Shown piece after piece: positions 9,529 through 19,229 of a stretch of 64,000 nucleotides of DNA (positions within the stretch are counted from its first letter, which is position 1; every line of letters begins with the position of its first letter). The notes below the pieces were generated by a model. It searched no databases and had not been told where the DNA came from. It saw only the letters and a program-made list of their open reading frames with translations. The stretch lies in the NCBI RefSeq assembly GCF_010731295.1, contig NZ_AP022579.1, forward strand, positions 6,324,001 to 6,388,000, read 5' to 3'. The DNA is from Mycolicibacterium boenickei (lineage in GTDB: Bacteria; Actinomycetota; Actinomycetes; Mycobacteriales; Mycobacteriaceae). The translations under genes were made by a program, and so were the position numbers.

Positions 9529-10677
9529 TCATGACGCTGCATGCGCCGAGCCAGCGGCCGCCTCGCAGGGCGCCCGCACCGCCTCGGCATGCCCCTGGCC
9601 ACTCTGGCACCCGATCGCGATCCGAACGGGACCATCGACGAACACCACCCAACGAATCTCCCGGCCCTCACGGACCTCCCGGTAACTGACCACCGGGCGC
9701 CCGGCGACGACCGCGGACGCGTCGAAGTCGACGAATATCCCGGGCGGCTGTTCTCTCAGAGCTCGCCGCAGCGTGTCAGCGAGCGCGCCGTCCCCGATGC
9801 CGGACTGGGTCAGATGAATCATCACCTGCGGGTCGGCCGGCGAAACCACCTGGACCCGAGCCGATCCCGGCCCTTCGGTGATCCGCCGGACCGACCATCC
9901 CGCCGGGATCTGCATGCCCACCCGGCCTTCGACGAGTACCGTCATCGCCACCTGGTCCGCCGGTCGGCCCTGAGCGAAAGCTATGCCGCCCAGCGCAACT
10001 GCCAGAACCATTGCGGTACCGAGCACGATCCGGCCCGGACGTCCCCGCCGCCCAGCCGGAGTTGCCAGGACCGGAGGATCCGGTACGACGAGGGCGTCCC
10101 GCCATGCCCGGGAGCCGGCCAGCGCGGCCCTGACACCACGACTGCGCAATCCGGCCACCACCGCGTTGCCCAGCACGACACCTCCGGAGACCTCCGCCGG
10201 AGCATCGACGGCGACTTCATCCGGTACCCCGCCGAGCGCCATCACGGCCCGCACCACCGTCTCGGGATCCAGATCCTCCTCGGCGTGGCGCGCCAAGGTG
10301 ATCCTGCGGGTATCGGCGCCAGACACCACGACGACCTCTTCGGCGATCTCGACCACGACCCACGCGCCCGACAGCGCCGCGCTCACGACCTGAACCCTCT
10401 GCAGCACAACCACTTCAGCGCCTGCCCGGGCCGCGGACTCCCGCACCCGGTCACAACGATCGGCAGCCCACCAGGTCGGGCACACCAGAGTGAGGTTCCG
10501 TGCCCCCGCCGCCGCGGCGTCGAGCACCTCCACCCACAGATCCGAAACCGTGGCCGGTTCGTCGTCGACCAGGACGATCTCGTCGTCGATGCCTGCCACC
10601 GCGATCGCGGCGAGATCTGAGTCCGGCCCGGGGCCCCGCACAGTCACCGGACCCACCTCGACGATGGCCGATGTCAC
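9529..10677 (-). CDS. Type VII secretion-associated protein, Rv3446c-like
   Basis: 382 aa, matching the Rv3446c family always found between eccC4 and esxU in ESX-4 loci. The first 200 residues are an actin/HSP70-like soluble region of unclear role. One membrane segment follows (about residues 215-235, I-V-L-G-T-A-M-V-L-A-V-A-L-G-G), then an extracytoplasmic domain of about 145 residues. The GTG start overlaps the eccC4 stop (GTGA), so translation is coupled. Its biochemical function is not known; the conserved position argues for a structural or assembly role in ESX-4. Confidence 0.85.
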   Translation of the reverse strand: MTSAIVEVGPVTVRGPGPDSDLAAIAVAGIDDEIVLVDDEPATVSDLWVEVLDAAAAGARNLTLVCPTWWAADRCDRVRESAARAGAEVVVLQRVQVVSAALSGAWVVVEIAEEVVVVSGADTRRITLARHAEEDLDPETVVRAVMALGGVPDEVAVDAPAEVSGGVVLGNAVVAGLRSRGVRAALAGSRAWRDALVVPDPPVLATPAGRRGRPGRIVLGTAMVLAVALGGIAFAQGRPADQVAMTVLVEGRVGMQIPAGWSVRRITEGPGSARVQVVSPADPQVMIHLTQSGIGDGALADTLRRALREQPPGIFVDFDASAVVAGRPVVSYREVREGREIRWVVFVDGPVRIAIGCQSGQGHAEAVRAPCEAAAGSAHAAS

Positions 10678-13600
10678 GACTCATCCGGGCAGTTGGACAG
10701 CGCGACCTGAACCAGCTGATCCGGCGCGCCGCGGGTGATCAGCGTGCCGCGGCCCGGCGGAAGCCGGACCGGCCGTACGGATCCCAACAGCACACCCTCA
10801 TCGGGGTTCGCACTCATCATCAGGCCCATGCAGCCGAGGTCCTTGACCGCAGCCAGGACCGGATCGAACATCGCCCGCGCCGCACCTCCGGATCGCCGGG
10901 CCAGCAACAGGTGCAGTCCGAGGTCACGGGCGTGCGGTAGGTAGGGCAACACCGGCGAGAGTGGATTGGACGAACTGCCGGCCACCAGGTCGTAGTCGTC
11001 GACCACGACATACAGTTCCGGGCCGGTCCACCACGACCGGTCGCGGAACTGTCGCTGGGTGACCTCAGGACCCGGCATCCGACTGCGCAGGGTCTCAAGC
11101 ACTCTCGGCAACACGACCTCCAGTGCACCGGCGGAGGGCGCGTAACCGGCGAGATGCTCCGACTCGACGACTCCCAACAGCGCGCGCCGGAAATCCACGA
11201 TGAGCATCTGCACGCTGGACGGATCGTTGACGTCCACCAGATCGCGGCACAGGGTACGCAGCGCCGTGGACTTGCCACAGCCGATGTCGCCGAGTATCAC
11301 CAGATCAGGTTGAGCCGCGAAGTCGATCACCACGGGCGCCAGTTCGCGTTCGCCGAGGCCCAACAGGACCTCGGTCGCAGGCCGCTCTCGCGGCACCGAA
11401 CCGAGTTCGCGCCCGAGCACACGGGTCGGCAGCAACCGGACACCTGGCGCTCGGACATTGCCGTGCTGCCGGCGCAGGATGTCTCCGGTCCGGGCCAGGA
11501 CCGCGCTGATCCCGGTATCGCTCGGCGTGCCATCCAACCGGGGCAGCGCGATCAGCAGCTCGCGCCCCTCCCGGGTCAGACCGCGACCCGGTGCGTTCTG
11601 GGCCAGTTGTCTTGCGCGTTTGCGGTCCATCTCGGATTCGGCCGGGTCGCCGAGTCGCAACTCGATACGGGTTCCTAGCTGGTCCTTGAGTGCGGGCCGG
11701 AAATCTGCCCACCGCGACGCCGTGACGACCACGTGAACACCGAGTGAAAGCCCCTGTACCGCAAGCGCGGTGATCGACGGCTCCAGAGATTCGAAATCCC
11801 CGCGGAACGTCGACCAGCCGTCGATGACCAGGAACACGTCGCCGAGCGGATCATCGAGGTCCCCATCTCGGCGGCGTGCCCGGTATTCGGCCATGGAGCC
11901 GATGCCGAGGGCGGTGAAACGTGCTTCGCGGGCAGTGACCACTGCGTGCAGCTCGGCCACCATACGCCGGACCAGGTCGGCGTCAGCGCGGCCGGCCACC
12001 GCGCCGACGTGCGGCAGCGCTTGCAGAGCGCTCAACCCTCCCCCGCCGAAGTCCAGGCAGTAGATCGCCACGTCGCCGGGACGATGCGTGGCAGCCAGCG
12101 CGACCACCAAAGTCTTGGCGGCCGTGGATTTCCCGGACTGGGGGCCGCCCACGATCGCCACATTGCCGTGGGCCGCGTCCAACGCGAGCACCAGTCGATC
12201 CCGGCGCTGCTCGAAAGGGCGGTCGACGAGTCCGATCGCCACCGCCAGCGGCTCGGAACCGGACAGCAACACGCCGCTGAGTGGGACGGCCGGCGGCAGC
12301 GGCGGCAGCCAGACCTGATGTGCCGGTGCGCCGTGCCCGGCCAGCCGCTCCACGATCTGGTGCAGCACAGTGGACGTGGACGGTGAGGTAGCCCGCTCGT
12401 CGGTCCGGGTGCAGAGTCCGGTGAACCGTCGCGGTCGCAGCGGGACGGCCCGCGCCGATGGCGAGGGCCGCTCGGGCTCCGCGCAGGGTTCCGAGACGAA
12501 CGCGGTCTGAAACCGGATGATCTCGCCTGAGGGCGTTTTCAGGTACGCCGCTCCCGGGGTGCTGGGCAGTTCGTACGCGTCGGCGATGCCGAGCACCGAC
12601 CGGGATTCACTGGGCGAGAATGTCTTGAGGCACACCCGGTACGACAGGTGACTGTCCAGTCCGCGGAGCCTGCCCTCGTCGAGTCGCTGGCTGGCCAGTA
12701 GCAGGTGCATGCCCAGTGACCGTCCGAGCCGGCCGATCGCGACGAACAGTTCGGCGAAATCCGGGTGCTGCTGCAGCAGTTCGGAGAACTCGTCGACCAC
12801 GATCAGCAGATTCGGCAACGACGGTAGATCGGCCCGGCGTCGGTAGTCGGCGATGCCTGCCAGATTTCCGGCCGCCCGCAGCAACTCCTGGCGGCGGGTC
12901 ATCTCCCCGGCCAGCGCATCGGCCATCCGGCTCACCAGATGGGCTTCCTCGGCCAGATTGGTGATCAGCGCGCTGACGTGGTTCACCGTGTTAAGACCGA
13001 GAAATGTTGCCCCGCCTTTGAAGTCGATGAGGACCAGGTTGAGCATCTCGGGCGGATGCGTGGCGATCAGCCCGAGCACCAGGGTTCGCAGGAACTCCGA
13101 CTTTCCCGACCCGGTGGCCCCGACGCACAGCCCGTGCGGTCCCATGCCGTCATGCGCGGCTTCTTTGAGGTCGAGGTGTACCGGGGTGCCGTCGCCACAT
13201 CGGCCGACCGGAACCCGAAGGAACTGCTGCGGATCCGAGAGTGGCCAGAGCGGATCGGTTCCGAGGCGGTTGTCGATACCGATCAGCGCCGGCCAGCCCG
13301 CGTCATCGGAGGCGTGGCCGGAACGGTAGCGCGCCAGCCTGCGGGCACAGGTGACGGCCTGCTCGTGGGTCATCTGGTCGGGTTGCCATGGGGCACCGCC
13401 GCATCGTCCCGCGTCGGGGTTCAGGTCCAGATGCAGATCGGCTTCGGTATCGGTGTCGCCGGCAACGACCAGCAGCGTGACCCCCGGGCCGGGGGCGGAT
13501 ACCGCCGTCGAAGCGGAGTCGACGATGACAACGGTGTGCGCCGCGGACCCGGCGGTCTCGCCGCCGTCGTCTGCGGTCGTGTGGTGGGGGAGCCATTTCA

Positions 13601-14396
13601 GCCACTCCCAGTGCCGCGCGGTCGGTCCGTCGACGACGGTCGCAATGCGGACATGCCGCGGGTTGTGCGCGGTGGCGAGCTGGCAGACCATGGCGCGTAG
13701 TAGGGCTCGGGCCGCATCGGCACCACCGCCCACCGTCACCCGGCCGAACTCGCTCAGGTTCACTGTCAGCGGTACATCGGTCACCACCGACCGACGCCGG
13801 ATCAGTTGCGCCAGAGCCGATACCGTCACCGGATCGGTCTCGTGCCCCGGGGCGGTGGTGCCGGTGACCAGGCGCGTGGACAACGGACGCTCCCCCACGC
13901 CGATCCGCACGTCGCAGAAGCCGGGGTCGCCGGGGCGGCGCTTCCACATCTGCTCCCTGCCGGCGAGCGTCCACAGACATCCGGGCGCAGGATGGTCCGC
14001 GTGCAGTGCCGACCACTGGGAGCGGCCGGTCTCACCCGTCGCGGCGTCGATCCCGTCGAGATAGCGCAGGTACTCGCAACGGTCCCGGTGGAGTTGCTGG
14101 GGCCGGCCGTTGCTCTTCAAACTGTAAGCGGCCGTACCGATCGCCGACATCGCCATCATGACCGGGAACATCGTGGACGCCGGGCCGCGGGCGGCCGTCG
14201 CACCCGAGGTGACGTATACCGCGATCATGCCGATCATCGCCACCACGAGCACCAGCGGCAGCAACCTGGTCAGCAGGCCGGCCGGGGTGTGGCGGGGCAA
14301 CGCGGGCGGCGCGTCGATCACCAACTCCCCGGTCGGTGGCTCCCCTGCCGGGAGACCGCGGGTGGCGTGCGGTGTGCGGATGGTTTCCATCGACAT
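10674..14396 (-). CDS. eccC4: ESX-4 FtsK/SpoIIIE-type ATPase EccC4
   Basis: About 1240 aa, like M. tuberculosis EccC4 (Rv3447c, about 1236 aa), with all three ATPase domains in one chain. Two membrane segments lie near residues 40-90. Walker A motifs are seen in each domain: G-A-T-G-S-G-K-S near residue 427, G-G-P-Q-S-G-K-S in the second and G-D-I-G-C-G-K-S in the third. It powers export and binds substrate signals at the inner face of the membrane. The start is taken as ATG 14396 (M-S-M-E-T); an upstream in-frame GTG at 14435 is possible. eccD4 is transcribed divergently. Confidence 0.94.
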   Translation of the reverse strand: MSMETIRTPHATRGLPAGEPPTGELVIDAPPALPRHTPAGLLTRLLPLVLVVAMIGMIAVYVTSGATAARGPASTMFPVMMAMSAIGTAAYSLKSNGRPQQLHRDRCEYLRYLDGIDAATGETGRSQWSALHADHPAPGCLWTLAGREQMWKRRPGDPGFCDVRIGVGERPLSTRLVTGTTAPGHETDPVTVSALAQLIRRRSVVTDVPLTVNLSEFGRVTVGGGADAARALLRAMVCQLATAHNPRHVRIATVVDGPTARHWEWLKWLPHHTTADDGGETAGSAAHTVVIVDSASTAVSAPGPGVTLLVVAGDTDTEADLHLDLNPDAGRCGGAPWQPDQMTHEQAVTCARRLARYRSGHASDDAGWPALIGIDNRLGTDPLWPLSDPQQFLRVPVGRCGDGTPVHLDLKEAAHDGMGPHGLCVGATGSGKSEFLRTLVLGLIATHPPEMLNLVLIDFKGGATFLGLNTVNHVSALITNLAEEAHLVSRMADALAGEMTRRQELLRAAGNLAGIADYRRRADLPSLPNLLIVVDEFSELLQQHPDFAELFVAIGRLGRSLGMHLLLASQRLDEGRLRGLDSHLSYRVCLKTFSPSESRSVLGIADAYELPSTPGAAYLKTPSGEIIRFQTAFVSEPCAEPERPSPSARAVPLRPRRFTGLCTRTDERATSPSTSTVLHQIVERLAGHGAPAHQVWLPPLPPAVPLSGVLLSGSEPLAVAIGLVDRPFEQRRDRLVLALDAAHGNVAIVGGPQSGKSTAAKTLVVALAATHRPGDVAIYCLDFGGGGLSALQALPHVGAVAGRADADLVRRMVAELHAVVTAREARFTALGIGSMAEYRARRRDGDLDDPLGDVFLVIDGWSTFRGDFESLEPSITALAVQGLSLGVHVVVTASRWADFRPALKDQLGTRIELRLGDPAESEMDRKRARQLAQNAPGRGLTREGRELLIALPRLDGTPSDTGISAVLARTGDILRRQHGNVRAPGVRLLPTRVLGRELGSVPRERPATEVLLGLGERELAPVVIDFAAQPDLVILGDIGCGKSTALRTLCRDLVDVNDPSSVQMLIVDFRRALLGVVESEHLAGYAPSAGALEVVLPRVLETLRSRMPGPEVTQRQFRDRSWWTGPELYVVVDDYDLVAGSSSNPLSPVLPYLPHARDLGLHLLLARRSGGAARAMFDPVLAAVKDLGCMGLMMSANPDEGVLLGSVRPVRLPPGRGTLITRGAPDQLVQVALSNCPDES

Positions 14397-14511
14397 TTGG
14401 ACGCACACCGAGCCCCTCGGGTTCCCTCTCCGCACAGAAATTTTGGTGCGACCCGACCCATGTCCGGTCGGTTAGCGTGACATGTATCGGCGTCAACCGG
14501 GGGGTGATGCG

Positions 14512-15843
14512 ATGCCGGATTCCTTACGCCACGTCTCGATTCACTGCGGCAGGCACGACACCACGGTGGATCTGTCCCTGCCCACGGGGATGACCGTCGG
14601 CGACCTGTTGCCGTGGATCGTCGATGCGCTCGACGCCGGGGACGGCACCCCGCACCGGTGGCGGCTGGCACACGTCGGTGGTCGTGGTCTAGATGAGTCA
14701 GCAACCTTGGTGCAGAACAACATTGAGGATGGCGATCTTCTGATCTTGACCGCATCCCGTGATCAGCCTGCGGTCGAGCTGCCGCTGATGGCGGCATTGA
14801 CGGTCGACTCGACCGATGATTCATTCCCGATCGCCTTGCGAGTCACCGTCTGTCTGTGGGCCTGTGCCCTCGGCATCGTTTCCTTGGCATGGGCCGGACT
14901 CGGCAGTGTCGGATGGGGCCGCGTCGCCGCGACAGCAGCGGTGGCCGTCATCGTCACGGCTGTCACGGTGTCCGCGCCGCGTCTGGGGCTGAGCGCGACT
15001 GTGATCACGACGTTCAACGTGGCCGCCGTGGCACTCGCGGGGGTCCTCGGATTCCTCGTGGTTCCGGCCGGTCCTGCGCCGGCGAACTTCTTCTTGGCCT
15101 CCACGGCAGCGGGATCGCTGGGCGTGGTGCTGATCCGGGCGACCGGTTGCGGCAGACAGGTCCTGATCGCGGTCGTGACCGTGGCCGGGGTACTCGCCGC
15201 GACGACGGGGTTCTCAGTGCTGTGGCCTGTGGCGTCACCGGCGTTGGGTGCGCTGGTGAGTGCGGTCGGGTTGGGATTGCTACCCCTGACCCCGAGGTTG
15301 TCCATCGCGCTGGCCGGCCTGACACCGACCGTACCGGGATACCCCGGTGCTGAAGAAGCCGTAGTGGGCGACAACAGATCCGATGCCGACACTCGTGCAC
15401 TGATCGGGCATCAGACCTTGGCCGGGCTGGTGGCCGGGTGCGCGGCGGCGGCCGCACTGGGCACCTCGATCCTCACCCTCGCCGGGCTTCGACAGGTCTC
15501 GGCCGTCGAGGTCGCGTTCGCCGCCGCTGTCGGGGTGGCATTGTTGTTGCGCTCGCGTACCTACGCATCCGGACCTTGCCGCACAGCCGCAGTCGTCTGC
15601 GGATTTCTGTCTCTCACAGCAACTTTCATCCTTGTCGTGGCATGGGCCCCCGCGCACGGAAGTTGGGCCGGAATCCTCGCCGTAGCCGCCGGGATCGCCG
15701 TGCTGTGGCCGGTCACCGTGCAGAGTCCGGTGGTGGCACGGCTCGCCGACGTCATCGAATACGGCGCACTGGCTGCGGTGGTGCCGTTGGCGTGTTGGCT
15801 CGCCGGTGCCTTTGACCTCTTCGGCGACCTGGGGTTGCGGTGA
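14512..15843 (+). CDS. eccD4: ESX-4 membrane channel component EccD4
   Basis: 443 aa. An N-terminal ubiquitin-like domain (about residues 1-85: S-L-R-H-V-S-I-H-C, V-D-L-S-L-P-T-G-M, I-E-D-G-D-L-L) is followed by about eleven hydrophobic segments, the architecture of EccD, which lines the ESX inner-membrane pore. ATG 14512 follows a G-rich ribosome site; an ATG ten codons upstream lacks one. The stop overlaps the mycP4 start. Divergent from eccC4, with both promoters in the short gap. Confidence 0.92.
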   Translation: MPDSLRHVSIHCGRHDTTVDLSLPTGMTVGDLLPWIVDALDAGDGTPHRWRLAHVGGRGLDESATLVQNNIEDGDLLILTASRDQPAVELPLMAALTVDSTDDSFPIALRVTVCLWACALGIVSLAWAGLGSVGWGRVAATAAVAVIVTAVTVSAPRLGLSATVITTFNVAAVALAGVLGFLVVPAGPAPANFFLASTAAGSLGVVLIRATGCGRQVLIAVVTVAGVLAATTGFSVLWPVASPALGALVSAVGLGLLPLTPRLSIALAGLTPTVPGYPGAEEAVVGDNRSDADTRALIGHQTLAGLVAGCAAAAALGTSILTLAGLRQVSAVEVAFAAAVGVALLLRSRTYASGPCRTAAVVCGFLSLTATFILVVAWAPAHGSWAGILAVAAGIAVLWPVTVQSPVVARLADVIEYGALAAVVPLACWLAGAFDLFGDLGLR

Positions 15844-17165
15844 ACCGGTCAGGGCGATTGGCCGCGACGCTGATCGCCGGGCTTCCGCTGCTGGCCATCG
15901 CACCTGCCGCAGCCGTCGTACCACCGGCGGTAGATTCCACCTTGCTGCCCCGGCCGGCGCCACCCGCGCCCGTCCGGCCCACCGAACAACGACAGCCCTG
16001 CTACCAATCGGCAGCCGGCGCGTCCGGCGCGGAGGGTGGCCCGCTGAATCTCGACGCGGTATGGCCGCTCACCCGGGGTGCCGGCCAGAAGATCGCAGTG
16101 ATCGACACCGGGGTGGCCCGACACCGGCTCCTGCCCCGCCTGATCGGCGGGGGCGACTACGTGTCTCTCGGGGACGGCACCGCGGATTGCGACGGGCACG
16201 GCACGATCGTCGCCGGAATCGCCGCTGGTGCACCGACTGCCGGATTCAGCGGGGTTGCCCCCGATGCCACCGTCCTGGCCATCCGGCAGTCCAGCAACAA
16301 GTTCGCGGAAGATGGTGCGGCACGCGGTGTCGGCGATGTCGGCACCCTCGCCATGGCGGTGCGCACCGCGGCCGATCTCGGCGCGACGGTCATCAACATC
16401 TCGTCGGTGGCCTGCATGCCGGCCGCCGCGGCACCCGACGACCGCGCCCTCGGCGCCGCGCTGCGCTACGCGGTCGATGTGCGCAACGTCGTGGTGGTGG
16501 CCGCAGCCGGCAACGTCGGCGCGGGCTGTACCCAGCAGGACGGCCCGGCCGGACAGCCCGGCGAGCCCGACTGGAACGGTGTGCGTTCGGTGTCCAGCCC
16601 GGCCTGGTACGACGACCTGGTGCTGGCGGTGGGCTCGGTCGGGTCCGATGGCACCGCATCGGCTTTCAGCCTGGCGGGCCCGTGGGTGGATGTGGCCGCG
16701 CCCGGAGAGAACCTGGTGTCACTGCATCCCGACGGCGACCAGCTGATCGACACGATCGGGCGGGATGCCCCGATATCCGGAACCAGTTATGCCACACCGG
16801 TGGTCGCGGGCGTCGCCGCCCTCGTGCGGTCCCGGTTCCCGCAGTTGAGCGCGCGAGAAGTGATGCGCCGCATCGAAGACACCGCACGCACCCCCGCCGA
16901 CGGCTGGAATCCGTATGTCGGCCACGGTGTGATCGACGCCCTGGCGGCGGTGAGCGGCAGCACCTCGCCGCCGGTATCCGCACCGACCGCCCCGGTTTCG
17001 GTAGCGCCCGGGGTGCCCGCACCGACCGATCCCCTGCCCCGTCGCATCGCCTTCGGCGGTGCCGCCGTGTGTGTCGCGATGACAGTGCTGACCGCGGTGA
17101 CGCTGGCAGCCAACCGGTTACGCCGGCGCGACCCGGATGCCGGGGGCCACATCCCGCACGACTGA
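15840..17165 (+). CDS. mycP4: ESX-4 mycosin protease MycP4
   Basis: 441 aa subtilisin-like serine protease of the ESX-4 membrane complex. A signal peptide covers roughly residues 1-25 (A-P-A-A-A). Catalytic residues are Asp89 (V-I-D-T-G-V), His120 (C-D-G-H-G-T) and Ser near 316 (S-G-T-S-Y-A-T-P), with the oxyanion Asn in A-A-A-G-N. A Pro-rich linker leads to a C-terminal membrane anchor (about 397-420) with a short Arg-rich cytoplasmic tail. GTG start, sharing GTGA with the eccD4 stop. Its last 48 bases overlap the opposite-strand eccB4. Confidence 0.94.
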   Translation: MNRSGRLAATLIAGLPLLAIAPAAAVVPPAVDSTLLPRPAPPAPVRPTEQRQPCYQSAAGASGAEGGPLNLDAVWPLTRGAGQKIAVIDTGVARHRLLPRLIGGGDYVSLGDGTADCDGHGTIVAGIAAGAPTAGFSGVAPDATVLAIRQSSNKFAEDGAARGVGDVGTLAMAVRTAADLGATVINISSVACMPAAAAPDDRALGAALRYAVDVRNVVVVAAAGNVGAGCTQQDGPAGQPGEPDWNGVRSVSSPAWYDDLVLAVGSVGSDGTASAFSLAGPWVDVAAPGENLVSLHPDGDQLIDTIGRDAPISGTSYATPVVAGVAALVRSRFPQLSAREVMRRIEDTARTPADGWNPYVGHGVIDALAAVSGSTSPPVSAPTAPVSVAPGVPAPTDPLPRRIAFGGAAVCVAMTVLTAVTLAANRLRRRDPDAGGHIPHD

Positions 17166-18521
17166 GGCCGCGTCACCGTTGAGTTCGGGACCGCGCGGCA
17201 GCATCGCCAACATGGGCCATGGGGCGGGGACGGCGCCGGCCTCCAGGCCCAGGTGTTCGGCGGTCTGGGCGTCACGGATCCCGAACAGCACACCGAGATC
17301 GTTCAACAGATACAACGGTCCACCGACGGTCGCCCCGCGCACGACGCCGCCCGCTTGTATCAGGGCACTGCGGCCGACCGGGATGCGCACACGGTCGATG
17401 TTCGACCCGGCACCGTCTGCCTGAGCCAGCTGAACGGTGGCACCTGACAATGAATCAGCCATCGACACAGTGGTATTCGTATCGGTGCCGGCTTGTCTCG
17501 GGTCCCAGCGCGCACACACCACGGCCAGTCCGCGAGGCAGTACCCGCTCCGGGAATCTGGCCACTGCCAGACTGTCGGCCACCGGTATGTCGGCCACCAC
17601 ATCGGCAGGGACGACGGGAGGTTCGCCGTCGGACTGCGCCACGCTGAAGCGGATGACGTCGGCCGCCACCCTGCCGATGCGTTGCAGCCCGTCGGCGAGA
17701 ACGACATAGAACTCGGAGGGGCCGGCGCGCACCACCCGGACCACGGTGCCCACGGTGAGCCCACCGAGCACGGCCGGCCCGGCAGCGCCCACCCCCGCGA
17801 TCACCGGGGCCTGTAGTGCCGGCGCCTCGGGCACGGAATCCAACAGCGCCTGCGAAACCGGTTGGACCGGGACACCTTCCAGGTGTAGCGCACGCACCAC
17901 GGCGATGTCGCGGAGGTCGACTCGGGCTCGCCACCCGTCGGCGAGCAGGTAGGTCGCAGCGCCAACCGCACGTGCCGACACCAACAGTCCCTGGCCGGCG
18001 CGCAACTCCGAGGCCTCACGATCCGCCGGGCCGGCCATCAGCACCGTCTCGGCAGGATCGGCGACATCGCAGATCTCCCAGCCCGACTCGTCAAGGCCCA
18101 GCGGCCGGCCGATCTGGACGGGAGCCCCGGGTATGCCGACCAGCGGCCCGCGCCGGAACTTCGCAATCACCCGGTCATCGACCACAACCGGATTCGCCGG
18201 AGTGCCGACGATGAGTCGGGCCGAGGCGAGGTTGGGCACCGGATGCACTGTGTCGTCGATGCGCACAAACAGGGCGCCGGTGTCGCGCGCCATCAGGATC
18301 GGCGCCTGGCCGGGCGCCGTGCCTGGCCGCACGAGCGTGAGCACGGCACACACCGCGACCCCGACGGCCGCCAGGACACATCCGGCGCCGTACGCCACCG
18401 CTTGCGCGCGCAATGGGTCGTCGAGCATCCGGGCATCGCCGCGAACCAGCGCGTGTGCCATGCGCCGCAACAGAAATCGATGCCCGCTGAGCTGTAACCG
18501 AGTGGCCGGTCGCCGTGCCAT
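17118..18521 (-). CDS. eccB4: ESX-4 core component EccB4
   Basis: 467 aa. A short cytoplasmic N-terminus is followed by one membrane segment (about residues 42-65, A-G-C-V-L-A-A-V-G-V-A-V-C-A-V-L) and a large periplasmic part with EccB-type repeats. Typical phrases are R-L-Q-L-S-G-H-R-F-L-L-R-R, D-P-L-R-A-Q and G-P-L-Y-L-L-N-D-L-G-V-L-F-G. It builds the periplasmic crown of the ESX core complex. The gene faces mycP4, and the two coding regions overlap by 48 bases at their 3' ends. Confidence 0.93.
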   Translation of the reverse strand: MARRPATRLQLSGHRFLLRRMAHALVRGDARMLDDPLRAQAVAYGAGCVLAAVGVAVCAVLTLVRPGTAPGQAPILMARDTGALFVRIDDTVHPVPNLASARLIVGTPANPVVVDDRVIAKFRRGPLVGIPGAPVQIGRPLGLDESGWEICDVADPAETVLMAGPADREASELRAGQGLLVSARAVGAATYLLADGWRARVDLRDIAVVRALHLEGVPVQPVSQALLDSVPEAPALQAPVIAGVGAAGPAVLGGLTVGTVVRVVRAGPSEFYVVLADGLQRIGRVAADVIRFSVAQSDGEPPVVPADVVADIPVADSLAVARFPERVLPRGLAVVCARWDPRQAGTDTNTTVSMADSLSGATVQLAQADGAGSNIDRVRIPVGRSALIQAGGVVRGATVGGPLYLLNDLGVLFGIRDAQTAEHLGLEAGAVPAPWPMLAMLPRGPELNGDAASVVRDVAPGIRVAPA

Positions 18522-18586
18522 ATGTCCCCCGTGCGCAACCCTAACCCGGCCGGGGACAGCGCAATTACACCGATTCGGGAGCCGTG

Positions 18587-19147
18587 CTATTCGGTGCGCT
18601 GGCGTTGCCGGTAGGCCGCGACGTGCTGGCGGTTACCGCAGTTTCCGGTGTCGCAGAAGATGCGCGAACGGTTGCGCGACAGGTCGGTCAGCACCGCCTC
18701 GCAGTCCGGGGCGGCGCAGATCTTGAGACGGCGCAGTTCGCCGCCGCGGATCAGGTCGGCCAGCGCCATCGCCATCTCGGCACCCATGCGCTGCGCGAGC
18801 GGGTCGTCGACCGAGGCCAGGTGCAGGTGCCATTCGGGCATCTCCTTGTGCCGGGTCAGCCACGGCGCCGCCTTGGTATCGCTCAGGAGGGCATTGACCC
18901 GGCGGACGGTCTCCTCCTCGTCGTCGGCCACCGCCCAGATCTCGCCGATGCGGCCGCGGAGCACGCGCACGGCCTCGAGTTCGGCGTCGTCGCGGTCCCG
19001 CCGACCGGTCCAGCCGAAGTCATCCAGGTAGGCGTTCAGGTCGGCCTGGTCAGACAGTTGTTCGCCTTCTACCCGATCGGTGTTCACCAACACCATCGCG
19101 GCCCGGAGCGTGAGCTCCGTGTCATAGGTAAAAAGCATTTGACTCAT
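18587..19147 (-). CDS. CGNR zinc-finger regulator (ABATE domain)
   Basis: 186 aa. The N-terminal ABATE-type region is followed by a C-terminal CGNR zinc finger whose ligands are visible: C-A-A-P-D-C (about residues 144-149) and C-D-T-G-N-C-G-N-R (about 165-173). Such proteins are thought to be stress or metabolite-responsive transcription factors. It is divergent from the DMT transporter gene across 82 bases that contain an inverted repeat, so it probably regulates that exporter and itself. A second ATG three codons in is possible. Confidence 0.85.
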   Translation of the reverse strand: MSQMLFTYDTELTLRAAMVLVNTDRVEGEQLSDQADLNAYLDDFGWTGRRDRDDAELEAVRVLRGRIGEIWAVADDEEETVRRVNALLSDTKAAPWLTRHKEMPEWHLHLASVDDPLAQRMGAEMAMALADLIRGGELRRLKICAAPDCEAVLTDLSRNRSRIFCDTGNCGNRQHVAAYRQRQRTE

Positions 19148-19161
19148 GACCCCCTGTCGCC

Positions 19162-19177
19162 GTAAGTTCTACCTTAC
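19162..19177. promoter_or_regulatory. Inverted repeat between the CGNR regulator and DMT transporter genes
   Basis: GTAAG (19162-19166) and CTTAC (19173-19177) are perfect inverted arms six bases apart, in an unusually AT-rich divergent promoter region. Candidate operator for the CGNR regulator. Confidence 0.35.
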
Positions 19178-19229
19178 TGTCACTACCATAATCGATTTTA
19201 CTCATGACATGCCCTAGGGAGGTGTACCG

